Shown here: one piece after another, positions 45,695 to 54,985 of the stretch
Position numbering within the stretch: position 1 is the stretch's first letter
How the letters are laid out: each line of letters opens with the position of its first letter
DNA from: Phyllobacterium chamaecytisi
Lineage (GTDB): Bacteria; Pseudomonadota; Alphaproteobacteria; Rhizobiales; Rhizobiaceae
Direction: 5' to 3'
NCBI RefSeq assembly: GCF_020164455.1
Contig: NZ_JAIQWW010000003.1
Location: 297,854-361,853 of the forward strand
DNA length: 64,000 nucleotides
Made by a program: the position numbers and the translations under genes
The notes under the pieces: model-generated
Databases searched by the model: none
Told to the model about the DNA's origin: nothing
The model's input: only the letters and a program-made list of their open reading frames with translations

Positions 45695-47542
45695 TTATTG
45701 CTGGTTTGAATGGTTGGGAACGTTGGTGCGCCAACGCGGATTGAAGATGGTTTTGTGGACATCGCGGCCGCCGACGCCTGCGCCGGCAACTGCAAAGCGG
45801 TCATCGAACAGGGAAAAACTCTGAGTTCCCCATGCAAGCGCCTCGATACCGTCGCGTCCCCTTTCGGCGGTTGCAAAGCTCGGCAGAGCCACCAGAGCAA
45901 GCAGGCTGGCGGCAAGCGCCGGGCGATAAAACCACGCGCGGTAGCGAACCGTATTCTCGCGTGCATGTTGCAGAACGATAACGAACAGGAGCAGCGCATA
46001 GATCACGGCGTTGACGATGGCGAAGACATAAAAGCCACGGCTGTTTTCACTGGCGTCCGGGATAAGTAGCACCGGCAGGATCGAGAGAACCGCCAGGAAA
46101 CCGTAGGGTGCGAGTACGCGGAACGGCAGAGGATCCACTTCGGACGCCCCCTTCGGTGTGACGCGGAAATCAACGAATGAACCCGTTGACCAATCGCGCA
46201 ACGCAGCCAGCGTTCCAGCCAGCGCCCAAGGCCAGCGCGCGAACAAAAACAGGGTCATTTCGACACTGAGTATCTTCGCATCATGCGAGCGGAATGTGCC
46301 GGAAGCGCGCCAGCGATAGGCCAGCACGATCAACATGATCGCCTGGGGCAGAAAATGGTTCAGGAAAGCGGGATAGGTAACGGCAACGAAGCTATCCCCG
46401 ATCACCAGCGCAATGATCGGCAAGACGAACATCAGCGCCATGAAAAGAGAAAACAGGGGATACCAGAATTGTGAGAACAGAAACTGGAATTTCAGTCGCG
46501 GCGGCAAATTACCAACAAGCCTTGGCGAATACTGCAGCAGGATCATCATCAGACTGCGCGACCATTGAAACTCCTGCGTGATGAGATCGGCAAAGGTGCG
46601 GGGTCCGTCGCCATGGGCGATGGCGTCGAGTGCATGCACGCCGCGCCAGCCATGGGCATTCATCATCAAAGTGGTGGAATGATCTTCCGCCAATTCCGGT
46701 CCAAGACCGCCAATTTCCTTCAATGCTGTCGTGCGAACCGCATAGTGCGACCCGATACAAAGGGGAGCCAGACCGTTGTTGTAACCGGCCTGCAGCGATC
46801 CATGCATACTGGCTTCTGCATAAAGCCGTCCGCGCGCGGACCAGCTTTCATGGGCATTGCGATCGCAGATGCTGGGCGCGGAGACATAACCGACAGCAGG
46901 ATCGGCGAAGGGACGCAGCATCTGAAACAGATAGTCCGAATCCGGCACATGATCGGCATCGAGCTGCACCACAAAATCATAAACGCCATAACCGTAATGG
47001 TCGTAGAAGAAGGCAAGATTGCCTTCCTTGCAGCGCGTGCGGCGCGGCCACGTCTTGCGGTGATAGTCCGCGCGTCCCTTGCGCGTGGAGACGAAGACAC
47101 CATGCTTCTCACACCAGGCGAGAGTTGCCGGAGAAGGGTCTTCATCGGCAAGCCATGTGTGATGCGGTATATCCTGGGACAGCATGGCGCGCAACGTCTC
47201 GGCCACCACCTCGAAAGGTTCCGAGGGCGCCTTTGTTACCACCATGGCGATGCGGCTTCCTGCCGGAAGTTTCAACGGGCCACTCGGACGGCGCGCGCGG
47301 AAAAACAGGACGATGAAATATGCTGGCAGCAAAGTCACCCAGGCCAGGATGGCCGTTACCAGAATGGAGCCCGCAAGGTTCACATGGTTGGCAGGTTCAA
47401 GCCACCAGCGCCAAAAGTAGACAAGCGCCGCGGCCCACAACGCTGCACCGAGCAGATATTCTGCGCGCCGCCAGCCGGTAAAAACCGCAACCATCAAAGG
47501 TTCGCCTAGCGCCGCTTCCCTTATTGCCCGGGGTGTCGTCAT
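45695..47542 (-). CDS. GT2 cellulose-synthase-like glycosyltransferase, EPS locus 2
   Basis: A 615-aa integral-membrane processive glycosyltransferase. Motifs: DEDPS (133-137), QLDADH (193-198), CIGSHYAVR (262-270), AEDHST (285-290, catalytic-base position) and QEFQW (323-327, in place of QxxRW). Two N-terminal and five or six C-terminal transmembrane helices flank the catalytic domain. No PilZ domain is seen. It corresponds to the GT2 of the S. meliloti CuxR-controlled cluster and probably polymerises sugars made by the adjacent nucleotide-sugar enzymes. It overlaps uxe by four bases. Confidence 0.88.
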   Translation of the reverse strand: MTTPRAIREAALGEPLMVAVFTGWRRAEYLLGAALWAAALVYFWRWWLEPANHVNLAGSILVTAILAWVTLLPAYFIVLFFRARRPSGPLKLPAGSRIAMVVTKAPSEPFEVVAETLRAMLSQDIPHHTWLADEDPSPATLAWCEKHGVFVSTRKGRADYHRKTWPRRTRCKEGNLAFFYDHYGYGVYDFVVQLDADHVPDSDYLFQMLRPFADPAVGYVSAPSICDRNAHESWSARGRLYAEASMHGSLQAGYNNGLAPLCIGSHYAVRTTALKEIGGLGPELAEDHSTTLMMNAHGWRGVHALDAIAHGDGPRTFADLITQEFQWSRSLMMILLQYSPRLVGNLPPRLKFQFLFSQFWYPLFSLFMALMFVLPIIALVIGDSFVAVTYPAFLNHFLPQAIMLIVLAYRWRASGTFRSHDAKILSVEMTLFLFARWPWALAGTLAALRDWSTGSFVDFRVTPKGASEVDPLPFRVLAPYGFLAVLSILPVLLIPDASENSRGFYVFAIVNAVIYALLLFVIVLQHARENTVRYRAWFYRPALAASLLALVALPSFATAERGRDGIEALAWGTQSFSLFDDRFAVAGAGVGGRDVHKTIFNPRWRTNVPNHSNQQ

Positions 47543-48528
47543 GTCCGCACCTCCAGCCCAAAGAAGGGAGCAGCCGTGCGAATGATGGTATCGAGATCGG
47601 AATAAAGCGCCTGAAAGCCAAGTTTTTCTGCTGCAAGCGCCGGATCGGCATAAAGTACCGGGGGATCGCCGGCACGGCGAGCGCGCATTTCGACTGGCAC
47701 GTTACGGCCTGTCAGGCGCCTGATCGCATCGAGAATCTCCTTGATAGACGTGCCGTGTCCCGGGCCCAGATTGACGGCCAGATCGTTGCCGCCATTGACG
47801 AGATGTTCGACTGCCAGCACATGCGCGCGTGCCAGATCAGCGACATGGATGTAATCACGGATGCAGGTGCCGTCCGGCGTGTTATAATCGTTGCCAAAGA
47901 TTTCCAGAAAGTCGATGGTGCCTGCGGCAGCCATCATAGCCCGCGGAATGAGATGCGTTTCGGGATCGTGGGCTTCGCCGATTTCTCCGTCGATATCCGC
48001 TCCGGATGCATTGAAATAACGCAGCGCTACATAGCGCAGATCATAAGCAGCCGCGTAATCGGCAAGCATCTGCTCCGCGATCAGCTTGGTGCGACCGTAT
48101 GGGTTTATGGGGCGCTGCGTCTCGCCTTCGCGGATCGGCAGGTGATCCGGAACGCCATAGGTTGCGCAGCTTGATGAAAAGATGACATTGCGCGCGCCGG
48201 CGAGACGGCAAGCTTCGAGCAGCGACTGCGTCCCGCTAACATTGTTGCGGTAATACTTCGCCGGGTGCTCGACTGATTCACCGACATAGGCCGAGGCGGC
48301 GAAATGGATCACCGCGATCGGATTATGATCCTGGATGACCTCAATGAGCCGCTGCGTGTCGAGAATGTCGCCTTCGACGAAAGTTCCCCAACGCACGGAT
48401 GCGAGATGCCCGGTCGACAGATTGTCATAGACGACAGGCTTGTAACCCTGCCTGGACAGGAGCTTGGCGGTATGACTCCCAATAAAGCCTGCGCCGCCAA
48501 CAACGAGTACGTTCTGCCCACTCATCAT
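47539..48528 (-). CDS. uxe: UDP-sugar 4-epimerase (UDP-xylose 4-epimerase Uxe or GalE-like)
   Basis: A 329-aa extended SDR enzyme started at ATG 48528, overlapping the upstream gene's stop (ATGA). NAD loop [24 protein letters not shown] and the YGRTK catalytic Tyr/Lys are intact. GalE and Uxe cannot be separated reliably by sequence motif alone. Its place between UDP-xylose synthase and a GT2 synthase matches the S. meliloti uxs1-uxe order, where Uxe interconverts UDP-xylose and UDP-arabinose. That context is the reason for the symbol. Confidence 0.85.
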   Translation of the reverse strand: MMSGQNVLVVGGAGFIGSHTAKLLSRQGYKPVVYDNLSTGHLASVRWGTFVEGDILDTQRLIEVIQDHNPIAVIHFAASAYVGESVEHPAKYYRNNVSGTQSLLEACRLAGARNVIFSSSCATYGVPDHLPIREGETQRPINPYGRTKLIAEQMLADYAAAYDLRYVALRYFNASGADIDGEIGEAHDPETHLIPRAMMAAAGTIDFLEIFGNDYNTPDGTCIRDYIHVADLARAHVLAVEHLVNGGNDLAVNLGPGHGTSIKEILDAIRRLTGRNVPVEMRARRAGDPPVLYADPALAAEKLGFQALYSDLDTIIRTAAPFFGLEVRT

Positions 48529-49538
48529 GCCACCTCTGCGAGTTCCCCATTGGGCCTCACCAGCTGGCGTTCGAAATAGGCTATCGTCGACTTCAGGCCA
48601 TCCGTCAGCGCAATGCTTGGCGCCCAACCGAGCTCCCGTTCTGCGAGTGTAATATCGGGCCGGCGTTGGCGCGGATCGTCTGTCGGCAGAGGGTGATAGA
48701 CGATTTTGGAGGACGAACCCGTCAAGGCGACAATTTGCTCGGCCAGTTCACGCACGGTGAATTCACCGGGATTGCCGATGTTGACCGGCGTGTGAATGGC
48801 CCGAGGGCTGTACATGAGCCGGTGAAAGCCTTCGATCAGGTCATCCACATAGCAAAAGGAGCGGGTCTGCGATCCGTCGCCATAAACGGTGATATCTTCG
48901 CCCTTGAGCGCCTGCACGATGAAGTTGGATACCACCCGGCCGTCGTCTGGACGCATGCGCGGTCCATACGTATTGAAAATGCGCACGATACGAATGTCGA
49001 CGCCATGCTGCTTATGGAAGTCATAGAAAAGCGTCTCGGCGGAACGCTTGCCTTCGTCATAGCAGGAGCGCGGACCGAAAGAATTGACGTTGCCCCAATA
49101 GTTCTCGGGCTGAGGATGAACGTGGGGATCGCCGTAGACCTCCGATGTGGAAGCCTGGAAAATGCGCGCCTGATAATGCGCGGCCAGCTCGAGAAGATTG
49201 AGTGAACCGATCACGTTGGTTTTCATCGTATGGATCGGGTCGGCCTGATAGTGCGGCGGCGACGCCGGGCAGGCGAGATTATAGATCTCGTCTACCGGCA
49301 GATCGATCGGATCAACGATGTCGTGTCGTACATAGCTGAACGTGTCAAAGCGCAAGAGATGGCGCAAATTTTCCATTCGTCCCGTGGAAAAATTGTCCAC
49401 ACAGACGACGGTCCGACCTTCACGCAAAAGAAGTTCACAAAGATGAGATCCCAGAAACCCCGCGCCGCCTGCAACAAGAACCCGCCGCTTGGAGGCGTGA
49501 TCAGAGCGAAAGTTTGACGAATTGAAGACAATGCCCAC
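48525..49538 (-). CDS. uxs1: UDP-xylose synthase (UDP-glucuronate decarboxylase)
   Basis: A 337-aa protein started at GTG 49538, five bases after GGGAGAG. It has [17 protein letters not shown] (NAD loop), [29 protein letters not shown] and the catalytic CYDEGKR, all signatures of UXS enzymes, which decarboxylate UDP-glucuronate to UDP-xylose. [18 protein letters not shown] and [18 protein letters not shown] are also typical. It is the first gene of the operon that contains uxe, the GT2 gene and ugd. Cytoplasmic. Confidence 0.93.
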   Translation of the reverse strand: MGIVFNSSNFRSDHASKRRVLVAGGAGFLGSHLCELLLREGRTVVCVDNFSTGRMENLRHLLRFDTFSYVRHDIVDPIDLPVDEIYNLACPASPPHYQADPIHTMKTNVIGSLNLLELAAHYQARIFQASTSEVYGDPHVHPQPENYWGNVNSFGPRSCYDEGKRSAETLFYDFHKQHGVDIRIVRIFNTYGPRMRPDDGRVVSNFIVQALKGEDITVYGDGSQTRSFCYVDDLIEGFHRLMYSPRAIHTPVNIGNPGEFTVRELAEQIVALTGSSSKIVYHPLPTDDPRQRRPDITLAERELGWAPSIALTDGLKSTIAYFERQLVRPNGELAEVA

Positions 49539-50391
49539 AGAACTCTCCCAACAACAGGAATAATAGTTGCGCCAATGCTTCATGAGAAAGAAGAAATGTA
49601 AAATCTACTGAAACTGACAGCGCTTTACCGGTTTTCTTACTGAAGCGAATTTGATGGCTTTTGATATCGTTCGGGTTGCAGCATTGCGATATCGAGGAAT
49701 CCGAAAACTATTCAATACGTTCATTTTTGCAGGTATCGACAGGCGCTCGTCGTGGATCGGGTGGCTATAGTTTGCGTACCGACGCGTTGGAAAAGAAGTT
49801 TGCTTCCACTTGAATTACTAGACCATGTTCAGATTCACTGAACGGCACTTGTCGTCCGCATCATCACCGTCCCGATGAACAGACGGTCGCAGGCCTGCGG
49901 GCGGAGATCGAGATTGCGGTTCGCCGTCAAATTAAACCGTTCACACACCGATGGCCTTGTAAAAAGCAGTCAGATGCCCAAGCCAAGAACCAATGCAACC
50001 ACAGTCATTGGCGTATGGCTGAATGGTAATTGAACTGGCATGTCCGTTCATGGTGGTTCAGGATCGAGGGGGAACGGCAGAGCACGGAGTTGATTCGGGG
50101 TGACACAATGCACCGTTCTACTCTGGCGAAAACCTTCGGTGCCAGCCTTCGACTCGGCGCCTTAAAATAAAGAGCAATGCAAAAGTAAAGAGCGGTTGAA
50201 CATGCTACAACTGGATTTCCTGACTCTGTGCATCGTAATTTTTTTGAATTTGTTGACCGTGAGCGTGGTGCGCGCGGTGGGGTTGTTCTGTCGGAGTTCC
50301 ATTCCTCGCAGATTTGGTGGAGGGCTTTGGGATGCTGACATCCTGGCCATAGCGCGCAAGGTTTCGGCATTTCACGTCTTGGCTGGGGGCA
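49539..50391. promoter_or_regulatory. 853-bp divergent control region between uxs1 and cuxR
   Basis: No supported gene lies here. It separates the EPS operon from its predicted activator, so it should contain the uxs1 promoter and CuxR-type sites. Nearest to uxs1 is an AT-rich stretch (49560-49680). The heptamer GATATCG occurs twice, at 49663-49669 and 49688-49694, 25 bp apart on the same strand, a spacing close to that of AraC-type direct repeats. Neither element is proven. Confidence 0.45.
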
Positions 50392-51531
50392 ATGATGTCC
50401 GATAATGATGATGACTTCCATTCACAGCCCGTTTCCCAAGAACGTCGTCGCTGGCCACGCGTGTCGCAAGATCCCCTTGGTGAGGAAGAGGCCAAGAAGA
50501 CAGCCTTGATTCCGTTGCTTTTTGAGACGAAGTCCCTTGCGCCTTGCAAGCAGTTTCGCGCCTGGCACGAGCACATGGCGGTGTTGTCGGATACGCGCCT
50601 GCCGGACAATGTTGATCCCGAGGATGGATTTGTCGCCCGGCAAGCTGTGTGGGATTTGGGCGGTATGCTGTTCCTGCAACAAACCGTTCCGGCTTTCAGT
50701 TTTGAACGCTCGCCAAACATGGTGCGGTTCAGTCCGATTGACCATTGGCAGATTACTTTTCTCCGTGCCGGGCGTACCTGGACCGGCATGAATGGACGCG
50801 TTGCGCAAAATGAGCCAGGCATGATTGAAATTCGCTCGCTCGGTCATCCGTTTAGCGGGCGAGCGTTAGCAACCGATTCCGTCAGTTTGATCGTTCCGCT
50901 CGACGTGTTTACTGATCGAGGTGGTTTGACGACGGCAAGCAACAACGTCGTTTTGGGTGGACACAGAGCGAATTTGCTGATCGATCATCTGTCGAGCGTT
51001 GAAGCCAATCTCGATCGCTTCACGCATGACGATCTTCTGGGTGTCAAGGACCGCTTGCGGGAGATGGTTTTCGACACGATCACACCTTTGGTGGACCGTG
51101 GTGGCGGCAACGATCAGATTTCGCAGATAGGATTGATGGCGCGGGCGCGACGGTTCATCCTGGCCAATCTTGCCTCGCCCAACCTGACACCCGATGCTCT
51201 CGGCCGGGAACTGGCAATCTCGAGGACACGGCTCTATGAACTTTTCGAAATGTCGGGTGGTGTTGCGAACTATATTCGCCGCCGGCGCCTGTCCGCAGCT
51301 CATGCAATGTTGGCGGATCCTTCAGACACCCGAAAGATCGCCGAAGTTGGTATAGCAATCGGGTTCGATTCAGCAGCAAACTTTAGTCGCGCTTTCACAC
51401 AGCAGTTCGGCTATAGCCCGAGCAACATACATAAGCGAGCATCCGCAGATCATTCGCGCCACGATTATCAAACGGAGAAGAAGCAAATGATCACATTCGA
51501 CAGCCTGCTGCGAACGCTTGGGCTCTCTTGA
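50392..51531 (+). CDS. cuxR: CuxR-like c-di-GMP-responsive AraC-family activator
   Basis: A 379-aa protein; ATG 50392 or 50395. An N-terminal QERRRWPRVS (residues 17-25) has RxxxR (R19-R23), the c-di-GMP ligand motif reported for S. meliloti CuxR. A cupin-type sensor (about 45-215) and a C-terminal AraC double helix-turn-helix (LTPDALGRELAISRTRLYEL; KIAEVGIAIGFDSAANFSRA, about 265-345) follow. It is divergent from uxs1, as expected. It is predicted to dimerise on c-di-GMP and activate the operon. The identity of other ligand residues could not be checked. Confidence 0.82.
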   Translation: MMSDNDDDFHSQPVSQERRRWPRVSQDPLGEEEAKKTALIPLLFETKSLAPCKQFRAWHEHMAVLSDTRLPDNVDPEDGFVARQAVWDLGGMLFLQQTVPAFSFERSPNMVRFSPIDHWQITFLRAGRTWTGMNGRVAQNEPGMIEIRSLGHPFSGRALATDSVSLIVPLDVFTDRGGLTTASNNVVLGGHRANLLIDHLSSVEANLDRFTHDDLLGVKDRLREMVFDTITPLVDRGGGNDQISQIGLMARARRFILANLASPNLTPDALGRELAISRTRLYELFEMSGGVANYIRRRRLSAAHAMLADPSDTRKIAEVGIAIGFDSAANFSRAFTQQFGYSPSNIHKRASADHSRHDYQTEKKQMITFDSLLRTLGLS

Positions 51532-51974
51532 GCTGCGTTGGAAAGCCGAACGCCCTAATCGCCGCACCGCTTATTCATGCAGATGATTTCGTATCGGAGC
51601 CGGTCAGTTTCTTCGCTTGAGCGTCAGCCCTGAGCTATTCCCTCGATACAATTTTGTGAACATACCGCGCTCGATGGCCGGAGACATAACTGCACCCGTT
51701 CCGCCAAGCTCAAACATTGCTCAAATCATCTTGCCAAATGGGCGTCATCCAGACATGACAGGCCTCAGGCTCGTTCCGATCTGGTCTGCCGCAACCGTCA
51801 GCGCTTTGATCTGCCAACGGCTTTACGGCACCGGTCTTCGACAAAACCATCGTTCGCCATACTGGGCAATATCTTGGTGCTCGAATAAACTTCCGGCGGT
51901 ACAAGTAGATGGGCTCACCAGTTGGCAATGAGAGCGCAGTTAAGAATTGCTCGCAGAACACCATAAAAAAGAGA
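51532..51974. other. 443-bp intergenic region, nothing recognised
   Basis: Short open frames on both strands have no family resemblance. It separates cuxR from the small lipoprotein gene. Confidence 0.35.
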
Positions 51975-52358
51975 ATGTTCGGTATTAAAATGCTAAAGAA
52001 CGCATGTATCTTTGGTGTATCGATTGCTGTTGCGTCTGGTTGCACGGCGGTTTCTTACAAAACAGTCACGACGGCATCGTTTTCGACCCAGTATCCCAAT
52101 GTGGCTCACGGCCAAAGGAACACGCTGGGGATTAAGAAAACCGAGAAGTTCTCGACAACCAGATTGCAAGTAGTGGTTACCGTGGCGCGGCGGGTTACAT
52201 CCGTAGTCCGAGCGGTGTCGGAAGGACTTGGGGCTGCTTTCTCAAGTGGGGGCATTCTCAAATCAGGGCCAGATATGTTCGATGATGCGCACGAGCGTTG
52301 TTGTTTTATTGCTCGCGTGTTGGCTGGGGCCGCCGGCAGAGTTCGCAATGGGATATGA
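51975..52358 (+). CDS. Small lipoprotein, probably frameshifted
   Basis: Starting at ATG 51975 (or 51990), the N-terminus is a good lipoprotein signal (MLKNACIFGVSIAVASGC). After TLGIKKTE the frame becomes Arg/Val-rich and overlaps the next gene by 77 bases. A shift at the AAGAAAACC run gives a more protein-like tail (ASSGYRGAAGYIRSPSGVGR, then TWGCFLKWGHSQIRARYVR) that stops exactly at the start of the GH26-like gene (TGA inside ATGATG). I favour a frameshift, either mutational or a sequence error. Family unknown. Confidence 0.5.
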   Translation: MFGIKMLKNACIFGVSIAVASGCTAVSYKTVTTASFSTQYPNVAHGQRNTLGIKKTEKFSTTRLQVVVTVARRVTSVVRAVSEGLGAAFSSGGILKSGPDMFDDAHERCCFIARVLAGAAGRVRNGI

Positions 52359-53262
52359 ATCTCATATTCGCGCGACGGGAAAACCGTCGATCGCACCGAA
52401 ACTTCCTTTCGTCAAGGCGTCGGCGGGTTACAAGCCTCTGGAGTTCGGAGTCTATGACCCGCACGACCGGTATCAGCATTCCAAGGGCCCTCGTATCGAG
52501 CACGTATTCGTCTATTGGCAGGCCATCGACAGGCTGATGCTTGCAGCAAAGATGCGACTTGCGGTGAGGCGGAAACGAACGTTGATGGTTACGGTTGAGC
52601 CGTATACGAAGGCGGCGAATTGGCTGGATGGTGGCGATCGCTTGTTTGCCGACATAACCCGTGGGAAATTCGATGGTGAGATAGCGGCAGTATGTTGTGC
52701 GATATCCAGTTTCCCAGGAAATTATTGGATCCGCTGGGGTCACGAAATGGAAGAGCCGACGGGACGCTACCCGTGGGCCCGCCGTGATGCATCGGGCTAT
52801 ATCAAAGCCTATCGGTACTTCATCGATGCGTGCAGAAAAATTGCCCCTCGGGCTCACTTTGTGTGGTCTCCGAAGGGAGAAGCGGCGCTCCACGACTATT
52901 ATCCGGGAAATGCCTATGTCGACATGGTCGGCGTGGCGGTCTGGGGACTTGAGAAATGGGACCGCGATCGGTATGCAACGACACGCGACTTCGCCGAGAC
53001 TTTCATGGAAAAATACCGTCGAATCGAGCGGTTCGGGAAACCGGTCATTGTCGCCGAACTGGGGGTTGCCGGTCATGCCAACTACCGGCAGCAATGGATG
53101 TCTCAGATCTCCGAGTTCTCTACTGGTAGAAATCCATTCCCGCTTCTTACCGGCATCATCTATTTCAACGACAAAGAGCCGCATCACTGGCCGGACGGCT
53201 ACGGATCACCGGACTGGAGCCGGACGATCCTGGAATTCGGAAGAAAAGAGGACGTGGAATAG
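52282..53262 (+). CDS. GH26-like secreted glycoside hydrolase 2
   Basis: A 326-aa protein started at ATG 52282 (or 52285) with a signal peptide (MRTSVVVLLLACWLGPPAEF). It is a clear paralogue of the GH26-like protein of the EPS operon: IRWGHEMEEP (E155, acid/base), HFVWSPKGEAALHDYYPGNA, PVIVAELGVAG (E259, nucleophile) and GIIYFNDKEPHHWP. It is encoded downstream of cuxR, with the small lipoprotein, facing away from the EPS operon. It probably acts on the same or a related polymer in the periplasm. Confidence 0.8.
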   Translation: MMRTSVVVLLLACWLGPPAEFAMGYESHIRATGKPSIAPKLPFVKASAGYKPLEFGVYDPHDRYQHSKGPRIEHVFVYWQAIDRLMLAAKMRLAVRRKRTLMVTVEPYTKAANWLDGGDRLFADITRGKFDGEIAAVCCAISSFPGNYWIRWGHEMEEPTGRYPWARRDASGYIKAYRYFIDACRKIAPRAHFVWSPKGEAALHDYYPGNAYVDMVGVAVWGLEKWDRDRYATTRDFAETFMEKYRRIERFGKPVIVAELGVAGHANYRQQWMSQISEFSTGRNPFPLLTGIIYFNDKEPHHWPDGYGSPDWSRTILEFGRKEDVE

Positions 53263-53321
53263 ATAACCTCACAATAGATCAGTCCCGGCTGAACTTTCTT
53301 GCACAATTCTACGATACCCTA

Positions 53322-53390
53322 TTGCGCAGTTGACGTGCTCGCCGCGCACCCGCGCATCGATCCGTCGCGCATCGCCGTTTGGCTGCTCCT
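53322..53390 (+). pseudogene. Fragment of a dienelactone-hydrolase-like gene
   Basis: A frame reads CAVDVLAAHPRIDPSRIAV, the stretch that precedes the nucleophile elbow in dienelactone and related alpha/beta hydrolases, but the elbow G-x-S/C-x-G is not there. It joins directly to a TPR fragment in another frame. Confidence 0.4.
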
Positions 53391-53815
53391 GCGGAGGGAC
53401 TACAGCATGATGGCGATTTTGTGCGCTCGGTGATCGAAGTTGAAGCGGCGGCCAAGCTTGTACCCTATGATGCCTTCGCCGGCGCTGACTTGGCCTACTA
53501 TTTGGTCAACGCCGGAAACGTCGACAGCGCAATTGAATGGCTGGAAGAATCGATCCGGCGCGATCCCACCCCCATGGATTGGTATTTTGGATATTTAGCC
53601 ATGGTCTATTATTTCGCTGTCCGGCCAGCGGAGTCCGTGGTCATGATGCAGAAGATTAAAGAACCGTGGGAAGTCAATCTTGCAGCAGCCTACGCGCGAT
53701 TGGGAAAAATGGACGAGGCACATGCCAGCGTTGCCCGCTTGCTCGGCGGGTTTTTCTCGCTTCCTCGGTGCAGCACAGGGGGGAAAAGGTGCTGATGGAC
53801 AAGCTCGAAAGGTGT
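53379..53815 (+). pseudogene. C-terminal TPR fragment of a cyclase-like protein
   Basis: The sequence DLAYYLVNAGNVDSAIEWLE, RRDPTPMDWYFGYLAMVYYF, then WEVNLAAAYARLGKMDEAHA is the usual end of class III cyclase/TPR proteins of this group, like the intact gene at 55499. No cyclase domain or TolB-like part precedes it, and no ribosome site is seen. A leftover of a second such gene. Confidence 0.5.
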
Positions 53816-54061
53816 AGGCCCCGCCACGAGGGCACGCATTAAGAAGCTCTTGGCGACGGCTTTGTCATAGCAGTTGCCAACGTCGGCTCACCATAGCCTC
53901 CTGTCCTCAAAATTGGTTCGAAGGCGTCCAGACCTCTAGGGGCCGCCAGCTTCACAACAGACGACGAAGCGGCTATGATTTCAGTATATCGGATCGTCAA
54001 AGAGACAAGCTAAGGTCATTCCTGCCTTAGCATTGCACCCGAGCTAGAAAGGCGAACTGTT
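53816..54061. other. Intergenic region before the LysE gene, nothing recognised
   Basis: Contains no supported gene. A ribosome site (GAAAGGCG) precedes ATG 54062. Confidence 0.3.
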
Positions 54062-54676
54062 ATGGACTTCATCTCCCTCCTCATTTTCGCTGGCGCGCTT
54101 CTGGTCGCGGCTGGGTCGCCGGGCCCCTCGATCGCCGCACTTGTCGCGCGCGTGATCACGAAGGGGTTCCGCGACGTGTTTCCGTTCCTGCTCGCCATGT
54201 GGATCGGCGAAGGCGTTTGGCTGTCGCTTGCCGTGTTCGGTCTAGCGATGGTCGGGCAGACCTTTCACCTCGCTTTCGTCGTCGTGAAGTGGCTAGGCGT
54301 TGCCTATCTGCTCTTCCTTGCCTGGAAGATGTGGTTCGCGCCGGTAAAGCTGCGCGACGGCGGGCTGCCGCGTGAGGATTCGCCGATAAGGCTTTTCATG
54401 GCCGGCATGGCCGTCACGCTCGGCAATCCGAAGATCGTGATGTTCTACATGGCGCTGTTACCGACGATCGTTGACCTCGCTGCGGTAACTGTTGCTGGCT
54501 GGCTGAAACTGACGCTCACAATGGCGCTAGTGCTCATCGCGATCGATCTCGCTTGGGTGTTTGCCGCCGCGCAGGCACGCAGATTCCTGAAGAGCGAACG
54601 GGCGATACGTGCCGCAAACCGCGTCAGCGCCGGCATGATGGGCGGCGCAGCGGGCGCGATCGCCGCGCGGAGTTGA
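54062..54676 (+). CDS. LysE-family amino-acid exporter
   Basis: A 204-aa inner-membrane protein with about six helices. The family motif AAGSPGPSIAALVARVITKG lies at residues 16-35, with LFLAWKMW and MAVTLGNPKIVMFYMALLP further on, as in RhtB/LysE exporters of amino acids or homoserine lactone. It is a single gene with remnants on both sides. Substrate unknown. Confidence 0.92.
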   Translation: MDFISLLIFAGALLVAAGSPGPSIAALVARVITKGFRDVFPFLLAMWIGEGVWLSLAVFGLAMVGQTFHLAFVVVKWLGVAYLLFLAWKMWFAPVKLRDGGLPREDSPIRLFMAGMAVTLGNPKIVMFYMALLPTIVDLAAVTVAGWLKLTLTMALVLIAIDLAWVFAAAQARRFLKSERAIRAANRVSAGMMGGAAGAIAARS

Positions 54677-54706
54677 GCTGGTTCAGGTTCCCGGCGCCAA
54701 TATGCT

Positions 54707-54985
54707 TTATTCGACCTCCGGCCGCATATGCGAGAACCGTGCCAGCTTACGCAGCTTGGCACGCCGGTCACGCGCCATGTCGTTGGCCGTCACACAATAA
54801 TAGCCATTGAGTTCCGGCATTTGCGAATCTGTGAAAGCATTGCGTCGCAGCTCGCGGAAAATCGTCGAGCGATGACGACCGAGCTTCTCGGCAATGACAT
54901 CAACACTGATACCAGCCGTTCGCCACCGCGCGATCTTGCGGCATTCATCCATATCAATCTGGGAGTAGGTGCGTTCCATGGGCAA
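54707..54985 (-). mobile_element. IS30-family transposase, N-terminal fragment
   Basis: The 92-aa frame has the IS30 N-terminus: YSQIDMDECRKIARWRTAGI, then VIAEKLGRHRSTIFRELRRN (helix-turn-helix) and GYYCVTANDMARDRRAKLRK. The sequence ends at about residue 92, so the DDE catalytic part is missing. A dispersed repeat (55066) lies 80 bp outside its start. Confidence 0.8.

Noticed and set aside
46565..47509. 314-aa plus-strand frame opposite the GT2 gene
   Set aside because: It is fully antisense to a gene with strong catalytic motifs; the translated sequence lacks domain features.
50005..50421. 138-aa minus-strand frame in the cuxR/uxs1 control region
   Set aside because: Composition is Arg/Ser/Pro-rich with no domain, it overlaps the 5' end of cuxR, and no ribosome site is seen.
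51617..51931. 104-aa frame between cuxR and the lipoprotein
   Set aside because: Sequence is not like a folded protein and nothing supports expression.
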